A stretch of 64,000 nt of DNA from Heliopora coerulea (taxonomy: Eukaryota; Cnidaria; Anthozoa; Scleralcyonacea; Helioporidae): contig JASJOG010000014.1 of the NCBI GenBank assembly GCA_030142905.1, forward strand, positions 2,046,001 to 2,110,000, in the 5' to 3' direction. Both the position numbers and the translations under genes were made by a program. Below the pieces are notes generated by a model. It was not told the origin of the DNA. It worked only from the letters and a program-made list of their open reading frames with translations, and made no database searches. Positions 55,601 to 63,981 of the stretch are shown here, piece by piece; positions within the stretch are counted from its first letter, which is position 1, and every line of letters begins with the position of its first letter.

Positions 55601-58404
55601 TCAAATGCCATCAAAAAGTGAATGATTTTTCAAAAGTGGCCTTCATGCAGTGTATCTTTCACTTGTTTTCTGAGGAATCAAAAATTTAGCCATACCAGTT
55701 ATAAAAATTTTAGAACTGTCAACAAGAGCTGTATTGCTCTTAAGGCCTATAACAGTTGGTAACTGTGATTTTCTATACTACCTTAGATGGGGCATAATCT
55801 CTTGCTAGCCATATATGTTTTTGCTTATACGTTCACTCCATAGACAATCATTTTGGCATCATACTCCTAGAAGCTTTAATGCATTTAACTTTTCAATTTC
55901 TTCATTAGTTATGGACACTTGAAAATACTAGATTGGCTCCTAAACAATTTCAAATGAATGTACAGTGTAATTGGCTAAACACCACAAATATAGCATTTTC
56001 AAAACCATGTGGGCATGTATTCTAATGGAAAAGTTTGACTTCACAAACATCACATTTGTGCACAGACATCAAACCATGTCCTAATACAATTTTTCAGGTC
56101 AGGAAAACCTCACAGAGGATTGATCAATTGAACTTCTGATGTTAGCTGGCTGCATGTTTATGATAAGATTGTTTTCCTTTACATAAAATAATATATGTAG
56201 TCTACATATGTCAAGCCAACTGGCCTAACATTGTGAGTTGCAAGCACAGGAAAATAAAGAATTATAAGCTGCATTGGTCATTGATATTTGATGTTTACAG
56301 CTGGTTTTTTGTAAGAGACAGCACCTTTTAATGAGTAAAGATTAATATAAACCAACTGTGAACACAACACAGTTGCATGAAGCCTGGATAGCTTAAATTC
56401 ATCAGATAAATCACACTGACTGACCAGTACCATCCATGCTTTCAACAATCAAATCTACATTCGATCTGCCAAAGGACAAAACTCAGAAACTCCTTACTCA
56501 TCATCATCATTGACATCAATCATCCAAAATGATTTGAATGAAGTTGAAATCTGGGCAGTGATATGATGATGGGACATACAGTAGAGATGATACATGATTG
56601 ACAGACAGACAGACAAAAGTTGACAGGTAAATGGACAACACACAATAAATAATATTCAGATACACGTAAATGTAGACAGTACTGTGCTGTATTTCTGTTT
56701 AGTCAGAACATACACCATAACATATTCCTGGAAAACTAGCCACGACATTCCTCTCTTTTAAAATCATGAATCTGTGTTGCAATCAAATGCACAGATTGCC
56801 ATGATGTTATGCCATCTCTGTCAAATGTGTTGCATTTTTATATTCCATTTACACTGTGTGTTACATCAATAAACTTACCACATGTATTACAATACTGTAG
56901 ATCTTCCCTTCAGAACAAATCACAAAAACTAATTCTTTAAGTCATTAGGCTTTTTAATTGATCTCACTTGAATCAGCCCTACTGGTCAGCATTGCCCTTT
57001 TTAAAGTAAAATTCTACATTAGCTACACAATTAAGGCATTGGCATATCAGTCATCAATCCAGGGGGAGGTGCCATGGCACACCAGATCACCACCCGTGCC
57101 CATGTCTTCACTTCTTGCTGACTGACTACATTTAAACACCACCAGTTCAGCATATAATGGACAACAGATGCACCATTCCACCACCCTGGACAGGATCACC
57201 CTGCAGACCCCCTGGTTGTTAGTTGGTGATCATTAAGTAATCACTGAACTGAAAAGACTGAAAAGTTGTCAAATAACATTATTATCAGCCATTCACAATT
57301 AATTTCGGATGACTGGCTCATCCTACTAAACAACTTGAAACTCCCAAACATTATCCTTACTGAACAGGTTTGGAGCCTTGCAGGGTTGAGAATTGACAGC
57401 AATCAAGTCAACATTTTGAGACTTAAAGTCACTGTAAATACTCTGGCTTACACCAACTGAAGGAATACAGAATGAAAGAGAATAATTTCGTTATCCTTCA
57501 AAACTAGTTAAGATGTCTACAATTTCATTGTTTCGTTATCCTTCAAAACTAGTTAAGATGTTTACAATTTCATTGTGTTGCAGGTACCTCTTGCTCAGCT
57601 GCTTTTTGCTCCCGTTCTGAAGCATTATGGATGTCCACTCTTTTGATAACATACTAGAAATAAAGTTACAAAGAAAAAAAAAACCTCCATTAAAAATGAA
57701 ATTCATAAGACACTACTTAGTTTATTTTATGCACCAAAGCATTTCGACATTCAGCTGCAGAATAATTTAAGACTGAACGTCGTTAAAAAAACTTCTCGTG
57801 GATGCGTTGCTTGGATATCGTAATATGCATTCAACAAGTTTCACCAGTGAAAACAGTTCGTAAGTGACTTGACTACGTGTGGATTCAGTCTGACTCAAAT
57901 ATACTGTACTTTAGACCATCGAACTAAATTAGTTTCGTGCAAAATTTGTTCGTGGGTTACTCTAAAACCAGTTTAACCAGCCGTAAACTCCCACTTTAAT
58001 TGGAACATCGCACCAGCTTTTTTACTGAAACAAAATAGTACACTTGTAATTTAATGGAAAAAACCGAATAATTTGGTTAAACAATGAAACCTTGTGCATG
58101 AGATGAATTCGTATCACATTTCAAGGAGAGATATCTACAATACAGGTGGTTTCCAATGCATAATGTGTGCATTGTAACAACAAGAAATAAAGCAACATAG
58201 TGCTTTTCAAATTATTAAAGCCAAGCTGCTCCCATTCTCCAGACAAGAGGCGTAAAATTTCAAATCTCGACGTCGAAGGACATTGTTTATGTATCATAGC
58301 TGCTCACTCACTTGTTTTCGATCTTTCCTGTGTTTAACCAGAGAGACTTCTCCGTACGTCCCCTTCCCAATTACATTTCCTGTGGTGTAGTCACTTAAAG
58401 GCAT
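36289..58404 (-). CDS. NEK4: NEK4-like NIMA-related serine/threonine kinase, complete, 15 coding exons
   Basis: Exons: 58404-58312, 57653-57588, 54186-53986, 51053-50976, 49023-48904, 48810-48703, 47302-47145, 46773-46449, 45486-45317, 43608-43584, 43465-43309, 41741-41656, 38872-38751, 37368-37241, 36518-36289. All borders are GT-AG and all phases agree; 2067 nt encode 688 residues. The kinase domain (about 6-262) has GKGTYGEV, the Lys of YVIK (35), HRDLKTQN (Asp131), DLG (149-151) and GTPYYMSPE. The [13 protein letters not shown] segment, [13 protein letters not shown] and [17 protein letters not shown] [13 protein letters not shown] point to NEK4 rather than NEK1. The tail is basic and proline-rich ([26 protein letters not shown]), then acidic, then a conserved end ([17 protein letters not shown]). 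NEK4 homologues act in cilium, microtubule and DNA-damage control. Human NEK4 is longer. Confidence 0.93.
36519..37240. other. NEK4-like intron 14
   Basis: The minus-strand frame 37020-36661 is open but unrecognised. A stretch near 36680 (GGCGTTAGCCTGAGTAA) resembles part of the LTR at 39675. Confidence 0.45.
37600..38215 (+). mobile_element. 5'-truncated LINE 3' fragment in NEK4-like intron 13
   Basis: The plus strand encodes an ORF2 C-terminal end in broken frames ([30 protein letters not shown], stop, [20 protein letters not shown]). It is followed by an AT-rich 3' part with a CCAGCTTTTGCTGACG hairpin and a TCAA-repeat tail near 38203-38213. It belongs to the same broad LINE group as 23.4-31.5 kb but is a different family. 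Its orientation is opposite to the host gene. Confidence 0.7.
38216..38750. other. Remainder of NEK4-like intron 13
   Basis: No element recognised. Confidence 0.45.
39421..40013 (+). mobile_element. Long terminal repeat of an LTR retrotransposon
   Basis: It begins TGTTACATG and ends CTCGTAACA, with 6-bp inverted ends (TGTTAC/GTAACA). Inside are a TATA box (39635-39643) and an AATAAA signal (39917-39922) in the expected order. The downstream leader supports a 5' LTR on the plus strand. No second LTR was found. It is within NEK4-like intron 12. Confidence 0.6.
39635..39643 (+). promoter_or_regulatory. TATA box of the LTR
   Basis: TATAAAAGG within the LTR, about 215 bp from its start, followed by a plausible initiation stretch. 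Confidence 0.5.
40014..40209 (+). pseudogene. Leader and start of gag-like ORF after the LTR
   Basis: After the LTR, about 107 bp of leader precede ATG 40121, which opens a short basic frame ([20 protein letters not shown]) closed by TAG near 40209. The rest of the retrotransposon is absent. The family is not identified. Confidence 0.4.
40783..41005. mobile_element. Small inverted-repeat element (MITE-like, 223 bp)
   Basis: The ends GAAACCCGGTTTCCACACCG and the inverse of GTGCAAACGGGGTTT match over about 45 bp with mismatches. Inner GGCACAGCTAAT and GGCACGGCTAA motifs repeat within it. Confidence 0.55.
42329..42356 (+). ncRNA. Hammerhead-ribozyme-like core
   Basis: CTAATGA, then GTTGC-gtgct-GCAAC (a perfect 5-bp hairpin), then GAAAC. 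This is the clearest of four such motifs in the window. The core has A where the hammerhead consensus has G (CTGATGA), so activity is uncertain. Confidence 0.35.
42626..43011. mobile_element. 386-bp near-perfect hairpin element
   Basis: Two 191-nt arms (42626-42816 and 42821-43011) are inverse copies separated by four bases (ATTT). They start ACACCTTTTGCTGTTC and end in its inverse. Differences are scattered single bases. It lies in NEK4-like intron 11 and has no coding capacity. Confidence 0.88.
43309..45486 (-). CDS. NEK4: NEK4-like exons 9-11 (basic, proline-rich tail)
   Basis: Exon 9 is 45486-45317, the 25-nt micro-exon 10 is 43608-43584 (EPRELTPE) and exon 11 is 43465-43309 ([16 protein letters not shown]). 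The micro-exon is supported by exact phase matching (2 in, 0 out) and clean borders. Confidence 0.8.
43860..44140. repeat. Purine-rich low-complexity tract
   Basis: GAAAGAGAGG-type sequence with many interruptions, in NEK4-like intron 9. The apparent minus-strand protein is an artefact. Confidence 0.7.
44943..45262. repeat. Interspersed repeat, copy 2 (partner at 5835-6290)
   Basis: It has the same landmarks as the 5.8-kb copy and ends in a 70-bp palindrome, AGACCAGGTTTTCAAGTAC and its inverse around GAATTCG...CGAATTC (about 45178-45247). Confidence 0.7.
45560..46060. repeat. Pyrimidine-rich then A-rich low-complexity tract
   Basis: 45570-45830 is CT-rich (CTGTCTGTCTGTCTC and similar). 45890-46060 is a decayed repeat of AAAACAAAGC-like units. 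Both lie in NEK4-like intron 8. Confidence 0.65.
46380..46773 (-). CDS. NEK4: NEK4-like exon 8 with two possible ends
   Basis: The acceptor is TTTTCAG|A at 46773. The GAG|GTAAAT donor at 46449 is in phase 0 and joins in frame to exon 9 ([13 protein letters not shown]). If that donor is skipped, the frame stays open for 22 further codons to TAG at 46382-46380. That would give a form of about 405 residues with the kinase but without the C-terminal tail. Beyond the TAG the same frame remains coding-like for about 27 codons. Confidence 0.75.
46774..48702. other. NEK4-like introns 6 and 7 with exon 7 between them
   Basis: Exon 7 (47302-47145) encodes [20 protein letters not shown] and [20 protein letters not shown]. 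The intron around 48240-48625 repeats GGTATCCGGCA and CATCCGGTA near both ends, suggesting a small decayed inverted-repeat element. Nothing else was recognised. Confidence 0.5.
48703..51053 (-). CDS. NEK4: NEK4-like exons 4-6 (catalytic and activation loops)
   Basis: Exon 4 (51053-50976) carries [11 protein letters not shown]. Exon 5 (49023-48904) carries the DLG motif and [16 protein letters not shown]. Exon 6 (48810-48703) carries [20 protein letters not shown]. The 2-kb intron between exons 4 and 5 holds the inverted-repeat element and the polypurine minisatellite. Confidence 0.92.
49122..49600. repeat. Compound simple repeat with a polypurine minisatellite
   Basis: (TA)n (49128-49156), mixed TA/TG, (CA)n (49246-49274) and (TA)n pass into an uninterrupted A/G run from about 49290 to 49601. 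It contains an 18-bp unit (GGGAGAGGGAGAGGGGGA) repeated with variants (about 49350-49500) and ends in (GA)n (49545-49590). The reading frames across it are artefacts. Confidence 0.95.
49924..50901. mobile_element. Non-autonomous DNA transposon, 978 bp
   Basis: The ends TACTGTAAATCCTCTAGTTA and the inverse of GGAGGATTTACGGTA match over about 30 bp. Both are followed by C-rich subterminal sequence (AAGTTCCCC versus AAGCCCC). No transposase frame. It is in NEK4-like intron 4. Confidence 0.7.
51511..51644 (-). repeat. tRNA-derived SINE-like repeat, copy 2
   Basis: Minus-strand TAAGTCAGTTGGAGAACAGC (box A region) and GAGTTCGAATACT (box B region), with the same flanks as 18255-18416. Confidence 0.65.
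51748..52008. mobile_element. Non-autonomous hAT element (245 bp) with 8-bp target duplication
   Basis: The element spans 51756-52000. Its ends are CAGGCATGTCAAACT and GTTTGGCATGACTG (inverse, two mismatches). Identical octamers GTCTAGAG flank it at 51748-51755 and 52001-52008. The interior has GGGCCGCAT-type motifs near both ends. It is in NEK4-like intron 3. Confidence 0.88.
52844..52875 (+). ncRNA. Hammerhead-ribozyme-like core, weak stem II
   Basis: The canonical CTGATGA (52844-52850) is followed 20 nt later by GAAAC (52871). The intervening bases form only a weak hairpin. Confidence 0.28.
53132..53282. mobile_element. Foldback element, 151 bp
   Basis: AATATCAAAGCCCAGCAGAA to GGAATTAT (53132-53190) is repeated inverted at 53221-53282 with few mismatches, around an AT-rich 30-bp loop. 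The arm sequence TCAAAGCCCAG recurs at 61420. Confidence 0.75.
53986..54186 (-). CDS. NEK4: NEK4-like exon 3 (kinase N-lobe and hinge)
   Basis: It encodes [20 protein letters not shown] and [15 protein letters not shown] through ALQ. Acceptor TTTCAG|GC, donor ACAG|GTATG. Confidence 0.93.
54187..57587. other. NEK4-like intron 2: CpG-poor, almost repeat-free
   Basis: Over 3.4 kb, CG dinucleotides are rare by eye while TG and CA are frequent. This differs from the CG-bearing sequence on both sides and suggests long-term germline methylation of the 5' gene body. A degenerate CATCTCTCATCC-type repeat lies at 55120-55220. No coding exon or mobile element was recognised. Confidence 0.55.
57486..57575. 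repeat. 45-bp tandem duplication at the exon 2 donor
   Basis: Two adjacent 45-bp units (57486-57530, 57531-57575) differ at one position. In the direction of transcription they begin about 12 nt after the exon 2 donor. Confidence 0.9.
58312..58404 (-). CDS. NEK4: NEK4-like exon 1 (start codon, glycine-rich loop)
   Basis: [20 protein letters not shown] and onward; donor CAA|GTGAGT. The start is fixed by the MPL-type N-terminus shared with NEK4 homologues and by the glycine loop beginning 12 residues in. Confidence 0.92.
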
Positions 58405-58880
58405 AATCGGCTTCCTTGCCGTGGCACAAAAATAAATCGTTTACTGTGGTCGAACAGCGACCCTTTCGTCTGTTCGTTCATCACCGCAGCATCGCGACCA
58501 GTTAAACGCTATAACACAACAATCAACAGTATTCATTGGCACACTGCAGTCGCTATTGGAACGAAGAAATCTATATTTTAACTGGTCTGCTGACGAAAAA
58601 GCAAACATTTCTGGGTTAAAATGGTTACCTCCTGTTAGTTCGTTCACTGTCGTCTTTTTCCTCATTTGGAACGTCGAACGCCATCGCCCGGTTACTAAGT
58701 AACAAATATACGGGGGGTGATAAAAAAGAATTTTCATACCAGAGGCTAGAAAAAGAACCTCCCGTAAATGAAAGCCAGCTAACTTGGGAGTGACATGCCT
58801 GCGGTTAACCAACCACTATTACTGGATGAAAACAAAGAAATTCAATTTTTTGTGATTTGAGAGGATCAATGTCAAGTAAA
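58405..58880. other. Region upstream of the NEK4-like start; probable promoter and 5' UTR
   Basis: CpG content rises again from about 57770. No TATA box is evident. The minus-strand open frame 58812-58441 is unrecognised and is not joined to exon 1. Confidence 0.4.
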
Positions 58881-59170
58881 GTACCATATTTACTGGAATA
58901 AACGCTGCAGCGCTCATAGGGCGGCGCTGATTAAAACTCATTGAAAAAAACGATTCTGGATAAAATATAACTACTTTGATTTCCGATAACGATCGACGTC
59001 AAGCATCTGCATCGGGGGACGAGCTTCTTCAACTTGGATTAGTTTCCGGTTTATTTAATATATCCAATTGTGATCGACGTATTTCTCGGCTTGCGCTATA
59101 GGACTGTTCCTCTAAAAACAATGAATTGAATCGTGCTCTGTACAGTCCACTGGCAAATTTAATGTACAAC
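58881..59170. mobile_element. GTATTTACTCG-type element, truncated copy
   Basis: It begins TACCATATTTACTGGAATAA followed by GCGGCGCTGATT, and shares inner sequence with the fuller copy (ATATCCAATTGTGA, CTTGC, GCTGTCC/GCTCTGTACAGTCC). Its right end is missing. Confidence 0.6.
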
Positions 59171-60381
59171 ATTTGAAAGAGTTTTTAATGGCATCAGAGG
59201 ATAACTCGCCCCAAGCTTTCAAAATCCATTACAAAACAGCTCTCCTGGGGAGTGCTTTCAGATTTCCGGCTTCTGTTTCGTCGTGTATACCTACACTGCC
59301 CCCCCCCCCCTTCCCTCCAATTCATCGTATTTTTCTGTGCACGAAGCTTTAAATGGTTTGTTTAAAACATCTAGAGCCTGTACATACTTCGTACACTCGC
59401 CTGGAAAGACTGCACAATTGACTTTATTAGATTTTAGTAAATCCGTAAGACCCTGTCTTCACGATAAAATTGTTGCATACGATTGTCGTATACGAGTGTT
59501 CGTTGTGATGTATGCGATTAAGTGCATAACTTCTTCAGAACGAACTGCGACATTAGGGACTTTAAGATTTCGCGACAACTGCAAGCAGGAAAATATTTGG
59601 GATCACTTCCAGCATTAGTCACCAGGCCTATTTAGGAGATGTTTGCGCAGGATGAAATTACTTCCTTCGCAATTCTTCCATTCGAAACCGCGCAGAATTT
59701 GCAATCTTGTATGTAGATCTATTTCAATCTTCTCCCACATTCGTGATTTAAGTTTACGTTTCTGACAGCTTTACAGTATGAGCTTTTGAATGAATTATGA
59801 CTCTCTTTCCTAAGGGCGTTAAAAATTTGGGAAATAGGTGTTTCGCAAACAGCATTCTTCAAGCAATGTTACAGTTTACAATGAATGTTTATTGCGATTG
59901 CGATACAACAGGAGTGGTTGTTTGTCAACTAGATTAGGTGAGTTACTACAGTCAGCACAGGTTCATTTTTAATGAAATCTTGCATTGGTATCGACGCCCA
60001 AATTATGGCCTAAAACTGTATTGAGCATGGAATGGTTCAGACACGATCACCTTCAGAGACAGACGATTGAGACAAACGATCAATTACTAATTTAGTGCAA
60101 AATAAACCACAGTACAAAACACTGTTTTGGGGTTAAACAGCAATGAGAACGATAATCGGGCTGACAAGTTTTCAGTATTACTCTAGCGTGGCTAGTTGTT
60201 TCATTGCAAGTTGAAATGTACCTTGGCTGTACCCTGTCTTACATCTCTATCAGTTTACCCCGTATTTTTCCATCACAGAAATTTGTGATTTTATGTTTCA
60301 TATGACTTTCATCAGCAGAGGCTGGAAAAGCTAAGCTGCCTCAAACGCAGAGCATTTAGGGCAACATGACAAGCATCCCAC
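59171..60381. other. Intergenic; one short repeat
   Basis: 59580-59625 (TTTGGGATCACTTCCAGCAT, then CACCAGGCC) recurs inverted at about 61045-61080, so both are remnants of one repeat. A C10 run lies at 59300-59310. No gene was recognised. Confidence 0.5.
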
Positions 60382-60385
60382 TTAA

Positions 60386-60850
60386 GCCTGGTTTCCATAT
60401 AATCGCCCGAATCGTCTCGATCGTTCGGATCGCCACAAGAATATTTGAGGATATCGGGGCGATTCGGGCGATTTTGGTTTCCACATGATCGTCTCGATCG
60501 TCTGACTATGAACCTGCACGATTGTCGCTTGGCCCTAAACATCATTTTTGGCATGCTGCTCGCTAACTCTCATTGTTCTATGCCGGAACAAGGTGGAGAA
60601 CAAGGCGAAAACACAGGGGAACATTTTGGGTTCGGCATTTATTTCAGAAGTGAGATGAACTTGGCCCATATCATACTCCTGTACAAGAACTTCGTCTAAA
60701 CGACGGCGTTTCTCTTTAGGTGTTCTTCCAGCAGTTGAGTCTGACAAACTAGACTTTATAATGAAGAGAAAACTTGTTATAAAGACATCTGATCGTGTGA
60801 GGAAATTTGGAGCGATTGAGACGATCCGGGCGATCATATGGAAACCAGGC
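60386..60850. mobile_element. Non-autonomous element flanked by TTAA, 465 bp
   Basis: The ends GCCTGGTTTCCATATAATCG and the inverse of CGATCATATGGAAACCAGGC match closely. TTAA is present on both sides (60382-60385, 60851-60854), the duplication used by piggyBac and Kolobok types. A second copy of the terminal motif, in direct orientation, lies inside at about 60455-60505. Confidence 0.75.
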
Positions 60851-60854
60851 TTAA

Positions 60855-61570
60855 GGGTACTGGTTAAAGAATCAGAAAGTGGCGGGTTATTTCACTTGGT
60901 TCACACTGACTCGACAAAGGAATCACGCTCATAGCGCAGAATACAAGGTACGCAACTAACCACGACAACCAAAACAAACATTAAATTCGCACTTCCATTC
61001 CATTCACATACATGGACTGGCAGCTTGGCGGCCGAGTCGCGGGCCTGTTTACTAATGTTGGAAGTGATCCCAAAAAATTTTTCTGCCAACGCTCACCGGA
61101 AGAGATCGATTTCACGCACAGCGCTAAATTTGCATATTTCCGACGTCCCAACGAGGCATCCACAACGCGAGAACTCGCGGTTTGGCGTTGTGGCTGTGAC
61201 GTGAGAACGTTGGTTGAGATTTCTGCTTTATTTTCACTCATATCTGGTTTCACAACAATTTGAAGGAGCAAACAATTATTGCGGAAAGTATTTATCGATA
61301 AGTCACGACACTTCATCTCTTAATTTACGGTTATTAGCTCTTACACAGAGGTTCATCCTTGAGAATAGTTGCAATGGATAAAAACCGGGCGAAAAACGCA
61401 ATCTCGTTACGAAAATCAAAGCCCAGACGATGATTTTAAATAAAGTCATGAAGGAGGACACATTGAAGACGATCAGGTTAAAAATGATTTATTGAACTAA
61501 TGTTTCGTCGCAAAAAGCCACATCATCAGAGTGTGAATTATTACAATGATTCTCGACCTATATATTAAGC
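60855..61570. other. Intergenic; CpG-bearing stretch and a Penelope-like end
   Basis: 61000-61260 has many CpG (CCGAGTCGCGGGCC, GCGAGAACTCGCGG) and overlapping open frames that I cannot identify. 61415-61560 carries the TCAAAGCCCAG motif and a hammerhead-like core on minus. Confidence 0.4.
61502..61529 (-). ncRNA. Hammerhead-ribozyme-like core
   Basis: On minus, the canonical CTGATGA (61529-61523) is followed by GTGGC-ttttt-GCGAC (four of five pairs), then GAAAC. Flanking ATTAGTTCAATAAATC resembles ends of Penelope-like elements. Confidence 0.35.
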
Positions 61571-62312
61571 TACCGTATTTACTCGAACAAACGCCGCGGC
61601 GTTTATTGAATTTTTTGAGCTGCGGCTGCGGCGGTTATTCGAGGGCGGCGTTTATTGCTAATCTTTGAACTCGACTAACTAACCAAATTTAATACTAAAA
61701 CCCAAAAACTAAAACTAAAACTCTAAGAACATAAAATGTCTCTTCTGAAATGTTCACTGTCTTATGTGGTAAGTAAGTTTCTGGTGACTAGCGCGCTATT
61801 GTCACTTTTCTTATTCTATCTCAATGTCACTGTTCCCTCATTGTCCAAGTCCAACAGCTGAATGGTAGGGTATGCCTCCTCGACATCGGAAGACGTGTAT
61901 TCTTCAGTGTCGAAAGGATTCGTTTCTGGCTCATCGAGAATATCCAATTGTGACTTGAGACTTGCTCGTCCGGGGTGCTACACGGCTGTCCCTCCTTGAA
62001 ACAGTGAATAGAATCATCTTTTGAGCCGTCCGCTGTACAAAAATTGTATTCTTGTCGAATACAAAAACATTGTATTCGAGAAGAATAAATTTCCGAGACT
62101 GGTTTAGATTAAGTTGTGCCGTACTTTCTTAAGTGTAGTACTCATACTTTATTTAGTTAGTTAAGAATGTTTCAATTAAACGCCGCATCGATGAGAATAA
62201 ATGCAGTGTATATTTGAGCTCGGCGTTTATTCGAGGGCGGTGTTTAATAATATTTTTGTTTGTATTTGCGGCGTTCATTCGAGGGCGGCGTTTAATCGAG
62301 TAAATACGAGTA
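61571..62312. mobile_element. GTATTTACTCG-type non-autonomous transposon, full copy
   Basis: The ends TACCGTATTTACTCGAACAA and the inverse of CGAGTAAATACGAGTA are followed on both sides by ACGCCGC motifs, with further GAGGGCGGCGTTTA repeats inside. It is 742 bp with no transposase frame. Confidence 0.75.
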
Positions 62313-62824
62313 ACCAAGGCATTTCCGTGACAGTAAAAGTAAAATTGTCGACAAAATTCGATATGAGAATGAACAGTTTTTACGCAATCATGAGACTGAT
62401 ATTAAATTCGAAAACATTTTATTAAACGGAAATAAGCACTACATCACGTGAAGTATGACACGTATCAACATGTCGCCTTCTGGTTCAGCCATCACAGCCA
62501 CCACCACTTTTTTCTGAAGACAAACCGGATCTGTCAGTACCCACGAACCACTTAATTCTTGTCGATAGAAACAGGATTCCTCTCATCGTGAGCCAATCAT
62601 ACATATAAATTTAAAAGTTGGAATTTACTGACTTTTCTTCCTGGTATTACGAACGCAAACTAAATCCGCAATGGACAAAATCACTTGATGTTGGCTATGG
62701 ACAAAATCACTGATAGTGGCTATGGACAAAATCACTGTACTGACAAATGTTATGGATGTACCGACAGACCTGGTCAGGCTGAAAAGTGGGGGGAGACAAC
62801 TGCCCTCCGCCCCTCCCTGGCTAC
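62313..62824. other. Intergenic, with a short irregular tandem repeat
   Basis: ATGGACAAAATCACT occurs three times (62671-62685, 62697-62711, 62722-62736), separated by TGATGTTGGCT-like spacers. 62760-62825 looks like the end of another repeat (CCCTGGCTACGCTACTGA) that cuts into the pogo-like gene. Confidence 0.5.
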
Positions 62825-63491
62825 GCTACTGATTACACCAAACAAGGGTCTCATCGATCGCAATAACATCTGAGTGGTTGTAATCGTGCTTCTCGTGCAG
62901 TCGTCTTACTAGAATAACATACAACACAAGTTTTGCCACTAGTCTTTCCGAATCTTTTTGAGCCACGGAGGTCTTTCACCTCAGGGATAAATTATTTCGT
63001 TTCAAAAATCTTGCCAACCAACCTCTTGAAGCTTTGAAATCTCCTTGATCCTTATCACTGCATCCCTTTAAATCACGATAAGAAATTTCCGCTTTCTCCA
63101 TAATAAGCCTACAGGAAAGTGGAAGTCCCTGAGCACGTCTATTGTAAATCCATTCCAACAACAGTTCTTCGAGTCCTGTGCTTAAAGGTTTTCTGCCACC
63201 GCCGGTCAATCTGTTTTTTTGTTTTCCACCTTTGCTCCTAGCCAAGGCTTCAATCTCATTTCTGTTTGACCGCCACTCTCGTATTCTCCTTTCATTAACT
63301 TGAAACCGTCGGGATGCAGGTCGATTGCCGTGGATTTCTGCGTATTTGATAACCTCCATTTTGACCTCAAGGCTGTATTTCTGAAGTTTATTCCCTTTAT
63401 GAGACATCTGGTCTTGCCTCAAATCTCCCATGTTCCCGATGTTTGTAACAACACGACAACGTGAATTTTTTCGTATTCCAGTCGACGCCAC
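62825..63491 (-). pseudogene. Pogo/Tigger-like transposase, N-terminal half, broken
   Basis: From ATG 63491 the frame has a Brinker/Psq-type helix-turn-helix (Y-S-L-E-V-K-M-E-V-I-K-Y-A, R-R-F-Q-V-N-E-R-R-I-R-E-W-R) and then a CENP-B-type helix-turn-helix (L-L-E-W-I-Y-N-R-R-A-Q-G, R-G-W-L-A-R-F-L-K-R-N-N-L-S-L-R). A TGA follows at 62978-62976, where relatives usually have Arg. The frame stays coding-like after it (AQKDSERL, then I-A-I-D-E-T-L-V-W, the first catalytic Asp of the DDE domain). Homology ends near 62825. The remaining two thirds of the nuclease are absent, so this copy cannot transpose. Confidence 0.8.
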
Positions 63492-63693
63492 ACCTTTTGG
63501 AGACTGCCTTAGGATTGGCTAGTTCGTAATATGTCAATCTCCCATTGTGTCAAAAAACAAAGATCGGGTTACATCACTGATGGGATGCATGCCAACATCT
63601 CGTGTAGACAAGACGCAAAATATGCATTAGCATAACCTTTGTATCGCATTCAGTTTGTCTAGATAAAAAATTGAAAGGAGCAATAATCAAGAA

Positions 63694-63981
63694 ATGGCAA
63701 GGATTGTCCCAATGGCGTACAAAATGTACTTCAAAGTCGAGTTTGAGTCTGTTATTTGGAAATACTACGTCTACATGTCTGCGTGGAAACGAAACGTTGA
63801 TAAAATGCTTCGATACATAATAATTATTCGCATTGATGTTGAAGTAGCTTGTCCCCGATGCATGTACTTGACCTCGATCAGATTTAAATCCGATCGTGGA
63901 GAAGACGGTGACACTAATAGTGATGATTCTTTAGCGTGCATTTCGTTTTCGTGTTCTGGTTCTTTTTGTTATAAGAAATAA
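63694..63981 (+). other. Unrecognised open reading frame
   Basis: A 95-codon frame starting MARIVPMAYKMYFKVEFE, with no motif I recognise and no clear splice sites. It could be the start of a gene continuing to the right or a chance frame. The rest of 63492-64000 shows nothing else. Confidence 0.2.

Noticed and set aside
58441..58812. 123-codon minus-strand frame upstream of the NEK4-like start as an extra exon
   Set aside because: No homology, no splice join to exon 1, and the NEK4-type N-terminus already starts at 58404.
60901..61316. Overlapping frames of 62-111 codons as a host gene
   Set aside because: CpG-rich, but no conserved motif or convincing splice sites, and part of the stretch is a repeat shared with 59.6 kb.
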